Part shown: positions 1 through 7,872 of the stretch, in pieces
Layout: each line of letters begins with the position of its first letter
How positions within the stretch are numbered: position 1 is the stretch's first letter
NCBI GenBank assembly: GCA_029933365.1
Contig: JAOZOH010000002.1
Coordinates: 1-64,000 of the forward strand
DNA: 64,000 bases
Source: Desulfuromusa sp.
GTDB lineage: Bacteria > Desulfobacterota > Desulfuromonadia > Desulfuromonadales > Geopsychrobacteraceae
Reading direction: 5' to 3'
The notes under the pieces: generated by a model
The model's database searches: none
What the model saw: the letters and a program-made list of their open reading frames with translations, nothing else
What the model was told of the DNA's origin: nothing
Position numbers and translations under genes: made by a program

Positions 1-55
1 CCGTACGCACGGTGGTGTGGGAGGACGGCGGAAGTAATTCCGCCTCCTACCCGAT
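1..55 (+). mobile_element. 3' end of a group II intron (domain V remnant, domain VI, 3' splice site)
   Basis: The first bases look like the 3' strand of a group II intron domain V (CGCACGGT, which would pair with an AGCCGTG-type 5' strand lying outside the window). A GC-rich hairpin follows (about 22-49, GGCGG...CCGCC with a short AT loop) and would be domain VI. The end CCTACCCGAT fits the usual bacterial intron end, with an A at about 49 seven bases before the 3' boundary as candidate branch point. Any intron-encoded reverse transcriptase would lie to the left, outside the window. The call rests on motif recognition of a short piece only. Confidence 0.6.
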
Positions 56-73
56 AGCAGCTGAGGTAATGGA

Positions 74-187
74 GTAAACCCGGGACTGTCCCCAGTTTCA
101 TTGGGGGCTATCCCGGGTTTACGGTTTTGAAACTGTAGCGGTTCGCGCCGCAAAAGTCTGGGACAGCCCCCGTGCGGGGACAGTCCC
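74..187. repeat. Palindromic GGGACTGTCCC repeat pair upstream of argC
   Basis: Two nested palindromes stand side by side. The first has perfect 12-base arms (74-85 GTAAACCCGGGA and 111-122, its reverse complement) enclosing CTGTCCCC...GGGGG. The second (160-187) has GGGAC...GTCCC arms with an inner CCCC/GGGG stem. The same words recur at 4881-4940 and 20027-20120, so this is a dispersed family and not an argC-specific operator. It resembles REP-type elements. Confidence 0.75.
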
Positions 188-232
188 AATTTTGCTGATC
201 AGTCATGATTTGTAATTGATACGGAGGTCCCT

Positions 233-1270
233 ATGTTGAAAGTCGCTGTTGTTGGAGCTAGTGGTTATACGGGTGTTGAATTGTTGCGGATTCTGGTTGG
301 GCATCCTGAAATTGAAATTTGTTGCGTAACTTCACGACAGCATGAAGGCCAGCCGATAAATACGCTGTTCCCCTCCTTAAGTGGGTTTTGTGAGCTGGTA
401 TGTGAACCACTTGATGTTGCTAGTATTGCAAAGCGTGCTGATTTGGTTTTTACCGCGTTGCCACATAAGTCAGCCATGGAAGTAGTCCCTGGTTTTCTTG
501 CTGCGGGTTGTAAAGTTGTTGATCTGTCGGCTGACTACCGCTTGAAAGATCAGAGTGTTTATGAACAGTGGTACCAGACCCACAGTAGTCCTGAATTATT
601 CGATGAAGCGGTTTATGGGTTGCCTGAGCTCTATGCTGATCAGCTGCACTCTGCTCGGTTGGTTGCTAACCCTGGTTGTTATGTGACCAGCGTTATCTTA
701 GCTTTTGCCCCCTTGCTGGAAAACCAGTTGATCGACACAAACAGTTTGATTGCCGACAGTAAGTCAGGAGTCAGCGGGGCGGGGCGGGGGGTTAAGTTGG
801 GGAGCCTGTTCTGTGAAGCCCATGAGGGATTCAGAGCCTACGGAATTGCCAGTCATCGGCATACCCCGGAAATCGAACAAGAATTAACCAAATTGGCCAA
901 GCATGAAATACGGTTGAATTTTACCCCCCACCTGTTGCCGGTTAATCGCGGAATTCTTTCCACCTGTTATGCCGATCTGCTGGAAGATAAGTCCTCAGAA
1001 GAGCTGATTACACTGTTTAAGAAACACTATAAAAACGACCATTTTGTGCGGGTGATGCCGGGAGGCCAACTGCCAAATATCGCATACGTACGGGGGACAA
1101 ATTTCTGTGATATTGGACTTGTCAGTGATCAACGTACCGGGCGGGTGATTGTCGTGACCGCGATAGATAACTTGGTCAAAGGTGCTGCAGGACAAGCGGT
1201 GCAGAATATGAATATCATCTGTGGTTTTCATGAAGCACTTGGATTAGGAATTATCCCAACTTTTCCCTAG
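233..1270 (+). CDS. argC: N-acetyl-gamma-glutamyl-phosphate reductase
   Basis: ArgC carries out the NADPH-dependent reduction of N-acetylglutamyl phosphate to the semialdehyde, the third step of arginine synthesis in the cytoplasm. The 345-residue protein has the full family length. It starts with the NADP-binding loop [14 protein letters not shown] (residues 8-21). The nucleophilic cysteine is Cys149 in NPGCYVTS, and a conserved [11 protein letters not shown] stretch follows. The ATG at 233 has a strong GGAGG Shine-Dalgarno about seven bases upstream. No other arginine gene lies nearby. The gene stands just behind an intron end and palindromic repeats, so its promoter may lie in or before those elements. 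Confidence 0.96.
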   Translation: MLKVAVVGASGYTGVELLRILVGHPEIEICCVTSRQHEGQPINTLFPSLSGFCELVCEPLDVASIAKRADLVFTALPHKSAMEVVPGFLAAGCKVVDLSADYRLKDQSVYEQWYQTHSSPELFDEAVYGLPELYADQLHSARLVANPGCYVTSVILAFAPLLENQLIDTNSLIADSKSGVSGAGRGVKLGSLFCEAHEGFRAYGIASHRHTPEIEQELTKLAKHEIRLNFTPHLLPVNRGILSTCYADLLEDKSSEELITLFKKHYKNDHFVRVMPGGQLPNIAYVRGTNFCDIGLVSDQRTGRVIVVTAIDNLVKGAAGQAVQNMNIICGFHEALGLGIIPTFP

Positions 1271-1337
1271 CTTTTTAAGGTGGTTACCCTTATTATGATT
1301 AACTAATTTTATTCATGTTCGATTCTGGGGAAGTTCT

Positions 1338-3503
1338 ATGCTGGAAAGCGGTTACACGGTATTTGACTGTCAGATTGTCAAGTTACTATCAGAAAATAAA
1401 GTTTACCAGAGTTATCTAGTCAATTGTGCTGATTCTAGAATTGGTAAACTCCTGTTGCTCCTTCCTGATCCATTGTTTGACCAGAAGCAGCGCCAGTCTT
1501 TTTTTGACCATGCAAGTTGGTTATCAAGTCAGACTTTCCCCCGGATTGGATCTCCTTCAACAGCTGGGGAGATAGATGGCCTGCCTGCCTGTCTCTACCC
1601 TTTCCCTCCGGGAGAGCCTTTGGTAAAGATTTTAGATGGGAGTTGCTCTGCTCGACAAGCTGTTAAATTTATTGAAAAAATCGCTAAATCTTTAAGTATC
1701 CCTCACAGTGCCAATCTTTGTCATGGAAATCTCTCCCCCGAGACAGTCTATTTAGAGGCAAATAACCCCTATCTTGCGGATTTCTCTTTAACCCAGTTGA
1801 TCCGGATGGACTACAGCTCTGGCATAAATCCTCAGTGTGCCAGCCCAGAACAGGTTCGTGGTGAAGCTCCGGGAACAGCTTCTGATGTCTATAACCTGGG
1901 CTGTATTTTTTATCATCTGCTGACTGGACAACCTCCCTTTTCCGGCACAGATGCCTTTGCTATTGCTAAGCAGCACTTGCAAGGAGATTTCCCACATCTC
2001 CCAGATGAATTGGGCTTGTTTCAACCGTTGCTGGATTCACTGGTCAAAACAGTCGCAGAGGAACGGATCACAATTGATGAATTAATCGAACAGATTACTC
2101 AGTTGTCAGCTCAGCAAAAAATCGATCAGCTCCATTTATCTGCCCCTGCAGAAAATCGGCAGGTAGATGAAGTGTCCCTGGATGATGATGTCTCTTTACT
2201 TGATCAAGCGCTGGATAGTGCCGAAATAGCAGCACGAATAGAAGCACGTTTAAAGGAACATACCGGAGATTTTCAGGAGACTGAGTCCGTTGAAATCCCA
2301 CTGGAAGAAGAGTGTGATGTCACTGATGGACTGGATCAAGTTGAGCCGAAAGAAGAAGCTGGGTTTTGGCGATTTGTGCTGGTCCTGTTACTCGGAATAA
2401 TTATTGGTTCTGGTCTGTATTTCCTTTTTTATCAACCATCTCCTGCTGTGCCGGTTGTACCGGCTGTGGTTGTTGAGCCAAAGATAGATACTGAGGACAT
2501 TTTGTCTGCTGATCTGGATCAGGGGCTGCGGTTATGGCAAGAAGCTGATTTTAATGGTGCTGAAGCTGAGTTTAAACGAATTATCAGTGAACACCCGCTT
2601 GATCTGCGTGCTTACAATAATTTAGCTGCATTTTATGCTGCTCAGGGTAATTATGATCAGGCTCGTGATTATCTTGAACAGGCGTTGGCAACAGATGGAA
2701 ATTATGCTGCCGTTTATCGCAACTTGGGGTCGGTCTATGCTGAAATGGCAAGAGGCTCTTACGGTCGGGCTTTGCATTTGGCTAAAGGACAGGCTCTTAT
2801 CTCTTTACCGGTTTTTTCCAGCCAGGGGGTTATTGAACTGCAGTCGGTTGTCGGGGCTCAGACAGGTAGCGAAGAGCAGAAGGTGAAGGGTGAGCCAACT
2901 GCTCCTGATTTATTAAAGGCGGAGCAACAAGTTGCTGTTGCTGAGCTTGTAACGCCTGACAATGTAGGTGCTGCTCAGCCGGATGTTCCCGTTGATCAGC
3001 AACAACCCCAGGATGTTGTTGCACAGGAGGAAGTTTCGGTTAATAACGGGGAACAGCAGACGTTTGCAGTAAATGAGGAACAACAAGTTCCTGCGGTACA
3101 AGAGGAGCAGTCAGATGAAGGCGAACCTGGCAACTCTGATCCGGTCGTTCTGCAACAGGAAAAAGCGGAATTATTTCTGCAACGCTGGGCTCAAGCTTGG
3201 TCAAACCAGGATGTTGCTACCTACTTGTCATTCTATGGTGAGCAGTTTATCCCTCCTGCAGGGAAAAAGCGTGCAGCTTGGGAAGCTGAGCGGTATACTC
3301 GTTTGACCAGCCCTAAAGAAATTAGTGTCAGCCTGGATAATTTTAAATTGACACCGCAGGAAAACGATCGATTGCAAATTGAGGTTATCCAGAGTTATAA
3401 AAGCGAACGACTTACTGATCGCACCCAAAAAATATTTGATTTACAACCAACTGAAAATAGTTGGGAGATTATTCGTGAACGGTCTTTAGGGGATATCCGT
3501 TGA
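1338..3503 (+). CDS. Membrane-anchored pseudokinase with TPR and C-terminal NTF2-like (Cds6-type) domain
   Basis: The 721-residue protein has four parts. Residues 1-255 have a Ser/Thr kinase fold with recognisable late motifs (ASPEQVRGE at 168-176, SDVYNLGCIFYHLLTGQPPF at 182-201). The catalytic loop reads HGNLSPE (129-135) where active kinases have HRDLKPE, DFG reads DFS (148-150), the glycine loop is missing and the expected ATP-binding lysine is replaced by leucine. I infer a pseudokinase. A single membrane helix spans about 343-365, followed by two to three TPR units (about 397-485). After a long Gln/Glu/Val-rich linker comes an NTF2-like domain (about 605-721) like the one ending the next gene. 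The last codon overlaps the TTG start of the L,D-transpeptidase, so the two are probably translationally coupled and act together at the envelope. The ligand is unknown. Confidence 0.75.
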   Translation: MLESGYTVFDCQIVKLLSENKVYQSYLVNCADSRIGKLLLLLPDPLFDQKQRQSFFDHASWLSSQTFPRIGSPSTAGEIDGLPACLYPFPPGEPLVKILDGSCSARQAVKFIEKIAKSLSIPHSANLCHGNLSPETVYLEANNPYLADFSLTQLIRMDYSSGINPQCASPEQVRGEAPGTASDVYNLGCIFYHLLTGQPPFSGTDAFAIAKQHLQGDFPHLPDELGLFQPLLDSLVKTVAEERITIDELIEQITQLSAQQKIDQLHLSAPAENRQVDEVSLDDDVSLLDQALDSAEIAARIEARLKEHTGDFQETESVEIPLEEECDVTDGLDQVEPKEEAGFWRFVLVLLLGIIIGSGLYFLFYQPSPAVPVVPAVVVEPKIDTEDILSADLDQGLRLWQEADFNGAEAEFKRIISEHPLDLRAYNNLAAFYAAQGNYDQARDYLEQALATDGNYAAVYRNLGSVYAEMARGSYGRALHLAKGQALISLPVFSSQGVIELQSVVGAQTGSEEQKVKGEPTAPDLLKAEQQVAVAELVTPDNVGAAQPDVPVDQQQPQDVVAQEEVSVNNGEQQTFAVNEEQQVPAVQEEQSDEGEPGNSDPVVLQQEKAELFLQRWAQAWSNQDVATYLSFYGEQFIPPAGKKRAAWEAERYTRLTSPKEISVSLDNFKLTPQENDRLQIEVIQSYKSERLTDRTQKIFDLQPTENSWEIIRERSLGDIR

Positions 3504-4861
3504 AATTCAGACAGATTATAATTTCTATTATGATTCTTGCCCTGTTTGGCCTGACTGGAGCCAAGGTGGGGGCTCTTTGGCCTCAGCAACCAGTTGAGGA
3601 AGCTGTTGTTCCTCAACCGGCACTACCACTTTTTGTAACTCACCCAGTGGCAACAGCTCCGATCCAGATTGATTCGCAAGACCAGGCTCTGCTTGATCGT
3701 TTGAATGATCGGTTGCAGCATAATCCCAATGACTTTGAAGCCAGTCTGCTGAAAGGGTTGCTGTTGTTTCAGGTTGGTGGATTGGTTGATGCTATTGCTG
3801 AACTGCAATCATTGACGGAGCGGGCACCTAAGTTCCAACTGGCTCATTTGGTCCTTGGGGATTTATTGTTAGCACGCTTTGATCAAGTTGATTCTATTGG
3901 TACTCGTGTTTTGTTGGAAAATATGGATTCTAGCCATGAACAACACATAAAACAGTTCCAAAGTGAAGCCAAAGCTCGATTGCAGGGATATCTCTCCTTA
4001 ATTGATAACGTTGAAATTCCCCGCGCTTTACTCACTTTGAGCAGCAATACAGAGTATGCGCTGATTGTCGATAAACAGAAAAATCGTCTCTATGTCTATC
4101 GTAACTCAGGGCCCGGTTTGCCGCCGGAACTGGTTGATGATTTTTACGTTGTTCTGGGAAAGCAACCTGGTGATAAATCACGCGAAGGAGATCTGAAAAC
4201 TCCAAGCGGAATATATTTTGTAACCAGCTACCTGTCTGATGAAAAACTGCCTCCGCTTTATGGGAGTGGTGCTTTCCCGGTCAATTATCCTAATGAGTAT
4301 GACCATCGCTTGAAAAAAACTGGCAACGGAATCTGGCTGCATGGAACTGATAAATCCCTCTATAGCCGACCACCTCTTGATAGTGAAGGTTGCGTAGTTT
4401 TAACCAATGAAGAATTCACCCGAATCGGCCAATATATAGATGTTGGTCGGACGCCGGTTGTTATCAGTAAGTCAGTCGATTGGGTATCCAGTCGGGAATG
4501 GCTTGAACAAAATATTGAAATTCAGGCAGTTTTGGAAACCTGGCGTCAAAATTGGGAACAAGCTGATTTGAAAGCTTATCTGGAAATGTATTCGCAGGAT
4601 TTCTGGTCAAAAAAATATGATAAAAAAGGCTGGGGAGCTTATAAAAAGCGGGTTTTTTCAGGAAAGAGATTTCAGAAAATAGATCTCACTGATATTTCTG
4701 TATTAACCTATCCGGACAGCGATAGTAATAGTCAGCCGATGATTGTAGCAAATTTTATCCAGAATTACCGCTCAAATAACTTCAACGGCAACTTGCACAA
4801 GCGGCTGTACATGGTGAAAGAGCAAGGTGATTGGAAAGTCCTCTATGAAGGACGGCAATAA
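3500..4861 (+). CDS. L,D-transpeptidase (YkuD) with TPR-like and C-terminal NTF2-like domains
   Basis: This is a periplasmic peptidoglycan transpeptidase by family. Residues 5-25 form a signal peptide or membrane anchor, and a short TPR-like helical stretch lies at about 62-130. The YkuD domain (about 185-315) ends in the catalytic signature with His281 (IWLHGT) and Cys298 (SEGCVVL). An NTF2-like domain (about 330-453) resembles the C-terminus of the pseudokinase gene upstream and belongs to the type found in Cds6-like transpeptidases. The TTG start at 3500 overlaps the upstream TGA by three bases, with a purine-rich AGGGGA site before it. The family forms 3-3 crosslinks or attaches lipoproteins to the wall; which of these applies here cannot be read from sequence. 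Confidence 0.88.
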   Translation: MKFRQIIISIMILALFGLTGAKVGALWPQQPVEEAVVPQPALPLFVTHPVATAPIQIDSQDQALLDRLNDRLQHNPNDFEASLLKGLLLFQVGGLVDAIAELQSLTERAPKFQLAHLVLGDLLLARFDQVDSIGTRVLLENMDSSHEQHIKQFQSEAKARLQGYLSLIDNVEIPRALLTLSSNTEYALIVDKQKNRLYVYRNSGPGLPPELVDDFYVVLGKQPGDKSREGDLKTPSGIYFVTSYLSDEKLPPLYGSGAFPVNYPNEYDHRLKKTGNGIWLHGTDKSLYSRPPLDSEGCVVLTNEEFTRIGQYIDVGRTPVVISKSVDWVSSREWLEQNIEIQAVLETWRQNWEQADLKAYLEMYSQDFWSKKYDKKGWGAYKKRVFSGKRFQKIDLTDISVLTYPDSDSNSQPMIVANFIQNYRSNNFNGNLHKRLYMVKEQGDWKVLYEGRQ

Positions 4862-4880
4862 GGACCTTCTACCGTTGCTA

Positions 4881-4940
4881 GGGGACTGACCTTTGGTCTG
4901 TCCCCGGATAGTCGGGAGACAGAATGTGAATTCAGTCCCC
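4881..4940. repeat. GGGACTG/CAGTCCC palindromic repeat, degenerate copy
   Basis: The words GGGGACTGACC (4881) and GTCCCC (4900-4905), then CAGTCCCC (4933-4940), are the same as in the palindromes upstream of argC and aroA. This copy lies just behind the L,D-transpeptidase stop, between two convergent genes. A terminator role is possible but there is no T-run. Confidence 0.55.
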
Positions 4941-4953
4941 AATTATCTTAAAT

Positions 4954-5205
4954 TCAATTATCTTCAGTTACTGAGGCAGATTTTAATTTTTCTAGTAATT
5001 CTGATAAGTCTAGATGATATTTCTCTGCAATCTGCTGCACTGTTTCAAACAATCCCTGACAACAGATACATTCTCCCGCCTGATCATCATAAGATCTGAA
5101 AACGACTTCGGTTTTTGGATATGCCCTGACAATGTCCAGCACCGTCATATTAGCTGCTATACTGAAGTTGTCGGAGGAGTTCTGCAAGACCAATGGTTGA
5201 TCCAT
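4954..5205 (-). CDS. DUF1858-type small redox protein with CxCC motif
   Basis: The 83-residue protein matches the DUF1858 / hybrid-cluster-protein-associated disulfide domain pattern. It has a start like MTVLDIVRAYPKTEVVF (from residue 20), then ECICCQGLF with three closely spaced cysteines, then a helix (TVQQIAEKYHLDLSELLEKL). Members are thought to be small thiol-redox or cluster-binding domains; the role is unknown. The ATG at 5205 has AAAAGGA almost touching it, so the true start could lie a few codons inside. The gene is divergent from the next one with only 31 bases between start codons, so at least one promoter must lie inside the opposite gene. Confidence 0.6.
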   Translation of the reverse strand: MDQPLVLQNSSDNFSIAANMTVLDIVRAYPKTEVVFRSYDDQAGECICCQGLFETVQQIAEKYHLDLSELLEKLKSASVTEDN

Positions 5206-5236
5206 ATCCTTTTACATGCAAAAGCAGGAGGCTGTC

Positions 5237-5479
5237 ATGACTGTTGAACTGTTTCAATCTGTCCTCGGTTGGAGTGCATTGATCAATATGGGGATTCTGA
5301 TCTGGTGGTTCCTGTTTCTCAGCTTTGCTTATGACTGGACATATAAGATGCACAGTCGATTTTATGTGATTTCCCGCGAAAGTTTCAACAATATCCACTA
5401 CACAGGGATGATGATTTTTAAATTGTTTATTTTTATGTTTTTCATTGTGCCTTATCTGGCTTTGCGAATTGTTACTTAG
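5237..5479 (+). CDS. Small two-helix membrane protein (DUF6868-like)
   Basis: The product is 80 residues when started at ATG 5237, which has a GGAGG site six bases upstream. An in-frame ATG at 5216 has no such site. Two hydrophobic helices (about residues 10-32 and 55-77) flank a short loop with the pattern YKMHSRFYVISRESFN. Small proteins of this layout are common as hypotheticals in proteobacteria, and I recognise the DUF6868 pattern without knowing a function. A strong hairpin follows the stop codon. Confidence 0.6.
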   Translation: MTVELFQSVLGWSALINMGILIWWFLFLSFAYDWTYKMHSRFYVISRESFNNIHYTGMMIFKLFIFMFFIVPYLALRIVT

Positions 5480-5491
5480 AAGCCATTGCGA

Positions 5492-5520
5492 AGCCGTCCT
5501 GCTAAAATAGCAGGACGGCT
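5492..5520. terminator. Perfect hairpin between convergent genes
   Basis: Twelve-base arms AGCCGTCCTGCT (5492-5503) and AGCAGGACGGCT (5509-5520) enclose a five-base AAAAT loop between two convergent genes. No clear T-run follows on either strand. It is probably a bidirectional terminator or 3'-end stabiliser. Confidence 0.55.
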
Positions 5521-5540
5521 ATCCTGATCTAGAGAGGGTT

Positions 5541-6347
5541 CTACTTCTTGTGACAATCGCTACATTTGGTTGGTCCATCCTGTTCTTTATGACAACCTTT
5601 GCACATGGCATGTGCGGTATCTTTCTCTAGTTCAAATGGCCCGGGGACAGTATCGCCATGACAGGCTGCACAGCCGTAAAGTTTTCCATGTTCAGCGTGC
5701 TGCAAGGTCACATTGCCATTTTTGTTTTTGATCACCAATATTTCTGGTGGTTGTGCTTCTGCGGTAACTTCGCTGGAGGCAGTAACACTGCTTGCTACGG
5801 CTGCAACACTGGGTAACAGAACACTGCTTTTAGTTTCAATGGATGGTGCCTCTGCTGGCTGTGCTTCTGTCACAATCTTGTTGGAGGAGGTTGCACTACT
5901 AGCCGCAGCTGTAACGTTAGATAATAGACTGTTATCCTGGGTTTTGCTATCGGCAGGGGTTGTCTGCAGATTGCTCAATAACTGCGCCCCGTCCTGCGTG
6001 AGTTTTTCCTTTACTTCAACTGCCTTCTGTTTAGAATTATCGACAATTTCTGTGGTTTTTTTCTTGGCAACCTCAGCTATAGCAGTCACATCCTTTTTTG
6101 CTGTTGCCACAACTTCTTTAACTGCTTGCGTTGCCTCTGCTGCAGTATCTTTGATCAGCTGTGTTCCTGTTTCAACCATTTCAGTGGCTTGCTTTGCAAC
6201 ATCATCAGCTGTTTTCTTGACTTGTTCCGTCACTGCTGGTTTCACAGCTGGTGCTGGAGCCGGTTCAGTTGAGGTTATAGTTTCCTTATCGCCGCAGCCG
6301 GTGAGGAGTAATCCGCAGATTAAAATAGTAAACCAGTATGTTCTCAT
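5541..6347 (-). CDS. Lipoprotein with long helical stalk and C-terminal PpcA-like triheme cytochrome c7 domain
   Basis: Residues 1-18 form a lipoprotein signal ending in the lipobox LLTGC, with Cys18 lipidated and Gly at +2. Residues about 40-120 are Ala/Lys/Glu/Val-rich and read as one long amphipathic helix. Residues about 141-201 hold two similar copies of a 35-residue Ala/Ser-rich unit. The end (about 203-268) follows the PpcA pattern: histidine ligands in LQHAEH (217, 220) and TAH (246), and three heme sites CAACH (226), CKGCH (249) and CSDCH (262), ending GPTKCSDCHKK. PpcA-type cytochromes are soluble periplasmic electron shuttles in Geobacter relatives; here the domain is tethered to a membrane through a stalk. 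The start has an AAAGGAGAG site. No partner gene is adjacent. Confidence 0.85.
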   Translation of the reverse strand: MRTYWFTILICGLLLTGCGDKETITSTEPAPAPAVKPAVTEQVKKTADDVAKQATEMVETGTQLIKDTAAEATQAVKEVVATAKKDVTAIAEVAKKKTTEIVDNSKQKAVEVKEKLTQDGAQLLSNLQTTPADSKTQDNSLLSNVTAAASSATSSNKIVTEAQPAEAPSIETKSSVLLPSVAAVASSVTASSEVTAEAQPPEILVIKNKNGNVTLQHAEHGKLYGCAACHGDTVPGPFELEKDTAHAMCKGCHKEQDGPTKCSDCHKK

Positions 6348-6710
6348 GTCACTCTCCTTTAAAATTTAAAAATAGTCTAATGCAGTAAAGCATAGAACGT
6401 TCGTGCAAGTTGTAAGCTGGGGTTGGGATTTGTCAAAAGCTTTGGTTTTATTGAAGGTTATTCATTCTTATGGCATGCCCCCTCGCATCAGTGAATGATT
6501 CAACTCATCAATAGCAATGTGAGTTGTTTTTGTCAAATTCGCTCCCCCTATTGATTCTCGATTTTGCTAATTTCTGTATCGCATAATTAAACCCCATTTA
6601 ACCGTTCAATCCCAGTTGCTAAGCTGTTCTAGTTCAGCGAAAAGCCATTGACATTAGTACGCTTCTATGATCTTCTAGGTCGCTGTTTGACTTGATTTGG
6701 ACTTGTTTTA
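6348..6710. other. Intergenic region with one terminator-like hairpin
   Basis: These 363 bases lie between the divergent lipoprotein-cytochrome gene and queA. The clearest structure is a hairpin CAACTCA (6501-6507) / TGAGTTG (6520-6526) followed by five T, like a + strand terminator, but no gene on that strand ends here. A TTGACA at about 6649 lacks a well-spaced -10 box. No tRNA or riboswitch was recognised, and queA itself has no clear Shine-Dalgarno. Confidence 0.4.
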
Positions 6711-7748
6711 ATGCAGCTGACTGATTTTGATTTTTTGCTCCCTGATGAACTGATTGCACAGGTTCCTGCAGCACAGCGTGATGGCTCACGTTTGTTGTGT
6801 CTGGATCGTCAGTCCGTCACGGTTGAGTCAAGGCAATTTGCCGATATCCTGGAATATTTTCAGCCGGGTGATGTTCTGGTTGTGAACGATACCAGGGTGA
6901 TTCCTGCTCGTCTGCTTGGTCACAAGCAAACTGGCGGGAAGGTTGAAATTTTTCTGGTTCGGCAGTATTCGAGTGTAGCACAAGCCGAAGAGTGGCTCTG
7001 CCTGACAAAAAGTTCCAAGCCGCTACGGGTCGGGACAGTTGTCAATTTCACTCCCGATTTATCGGCTGAAGTACTGGAAGAAAAGGAAGCACCTTATCGA
7101 CGGGTTCGTTTTTATTGTTCCGGTGATTTTATGCAAAAGGTTGAAGAGGTTGGCCATCTTCCGTTGCCGCCCTATATCAAGCGTGAAGATCGCCAGGCAG
7201 ATCGATCTCGCTATCAGACAGTTTTTGCTCGTGAGAAGGGTGCTGTGGCAGCACCAACTGCCGGGTTACATTTTACTGAAAACATTCTGCAGCAACTAAC
7301 GGCTGTAGGAGTTCAAGTTTTAAGTTTGACTTTGCACGTCGGACTGGGAACTTTTCTGCCGGTCCGGGTCGATGATATTCGCCAACATAAGATGCATGCG
7401 GAGTTTTTCTCGATCTCGAAAGCGACGGCAGCAGCAGTTAATTTAGCTCGCAAAGAAGGGCGACGGGTTTTTGCTTTGGGAACCACCAGTGCCAGGGCAC
7501 TTGAGACTGCTGCAACAGAGGATGGTTTATTACAACCTGGTGCTGGCGACAGCGAAATTTTTATCTATCCGGGGTATCAGTTTAAGATCGTCGATGCCCT
7601 GATTACAAATTTTCACCTGCCTAAATCGACATTATTGATGTTGGTTTCAGCATTTGCCGGGCGTGATTTTATACTTTCCGCTTATCGGCAGGCGGTTGCT
7701 GAACGGTTTCGTTTTTTCAGCTATGGCGACTGCATGCTAATAATGTGA
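6711..7748 (+). CDS. queA: S-adenosylmethionine:tRNA ribosyltransferase-isomerase
   Basis: QueA moves the ribosyl part of SAM onto 7-aminomethyl-7-deazaguanine in tRNA to give epoxyqueuosine, the penultimate queuosine step. The 345-residue protein has normal length and the usual N-terminus MQLTDFDFLLPDELIAQVP. Further conserved blocks are GDVLVVNDTRVIPARL (about 51-66), YQTVFAREKGAVAAPTAGLHFT (in the middle), LHVGLGTFLPV, and ITNFHLPKSTLLMLVSAFAG near the end. It is followed by tgt, the enzyme acting earlier in the same pathway. The two are separated by 271 bases that hold a dispersed hairpin repeat, so they may not share one unbroken transcript. Confidence 0.96.
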   Translation: MQLTDFDFLLPDELIAQVPAAQRDGSRLLCLDRQSVTVESRQFADILEYFQPGDVLVVNDTRVIPARLLGHKQTGGKVEIFLVRQYSSVAQAEEWLCLTKSSKPLRVGTVVNFTPDLSAEVLEEKEAPYRRVRFYCSGDFMQKVEEVGHLPLPPYIKREDRQADRSRYQTVFAREKGAVAAPTAGLHFTENILQQLTAVGVQVLSLTLHVGLGTFLPVRVDDIRQHKMHAEFFSISKATAAAVNLARKEGRRVFALGTTSARALETAATEDGLLQPGAGDSEIFIYPGYQFKIVDALITNFHLPKSTLLMLVSAFAGRDFILSAYRQAVAERFRFFSYGDCMLIM

Positions 7749-7872
7749 TGGCGTCGCAAAAAGTCCGACCTACTGTGTTGCAGTATTTTTTCAGGATCTC
7801 GACATACCTTATGTATGCCTTCACCCCTGAAAAAACACTACGCCTTGTCGGACGAAATTTTTGCTTAGCGAC
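7747..7872. repeat. About 126-bp hairpin repeat directly behind queA (family copy 1)
   Basis: The unit begins inside the queA stop codon region with GATGGCGTCGCAAAAAGTCC. It has outer arms GTCCGAC (7763-7769) and GTCGGAC (7847-7853), middle arms TTTTTTCAGG/CCTGAAAAAA and an inner CATAC/GTATG stem, and ends with TTTTTGCTTAGCGAC. Near-identical units lie at 49117-49241 and 54009-54133. It encodes no protein. Confidence 0.85.

Noticed and set aside
5713..6369. Open frame of 218 codons on the + strand with many Ala/Ser/Thr
   Set aside because: It is antisense to the tethered cytochrome lipoprotein, whose Ala-rich stalk keeps the opposite frame open.
6501..6531. Hairpin plus T-run as the end of a small RNA gene
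   Set aside because: No promoter pair with good spacing was found upstream on that strand, so an RNA gene is not supported and it is kept only as a terminator-like hairpin.
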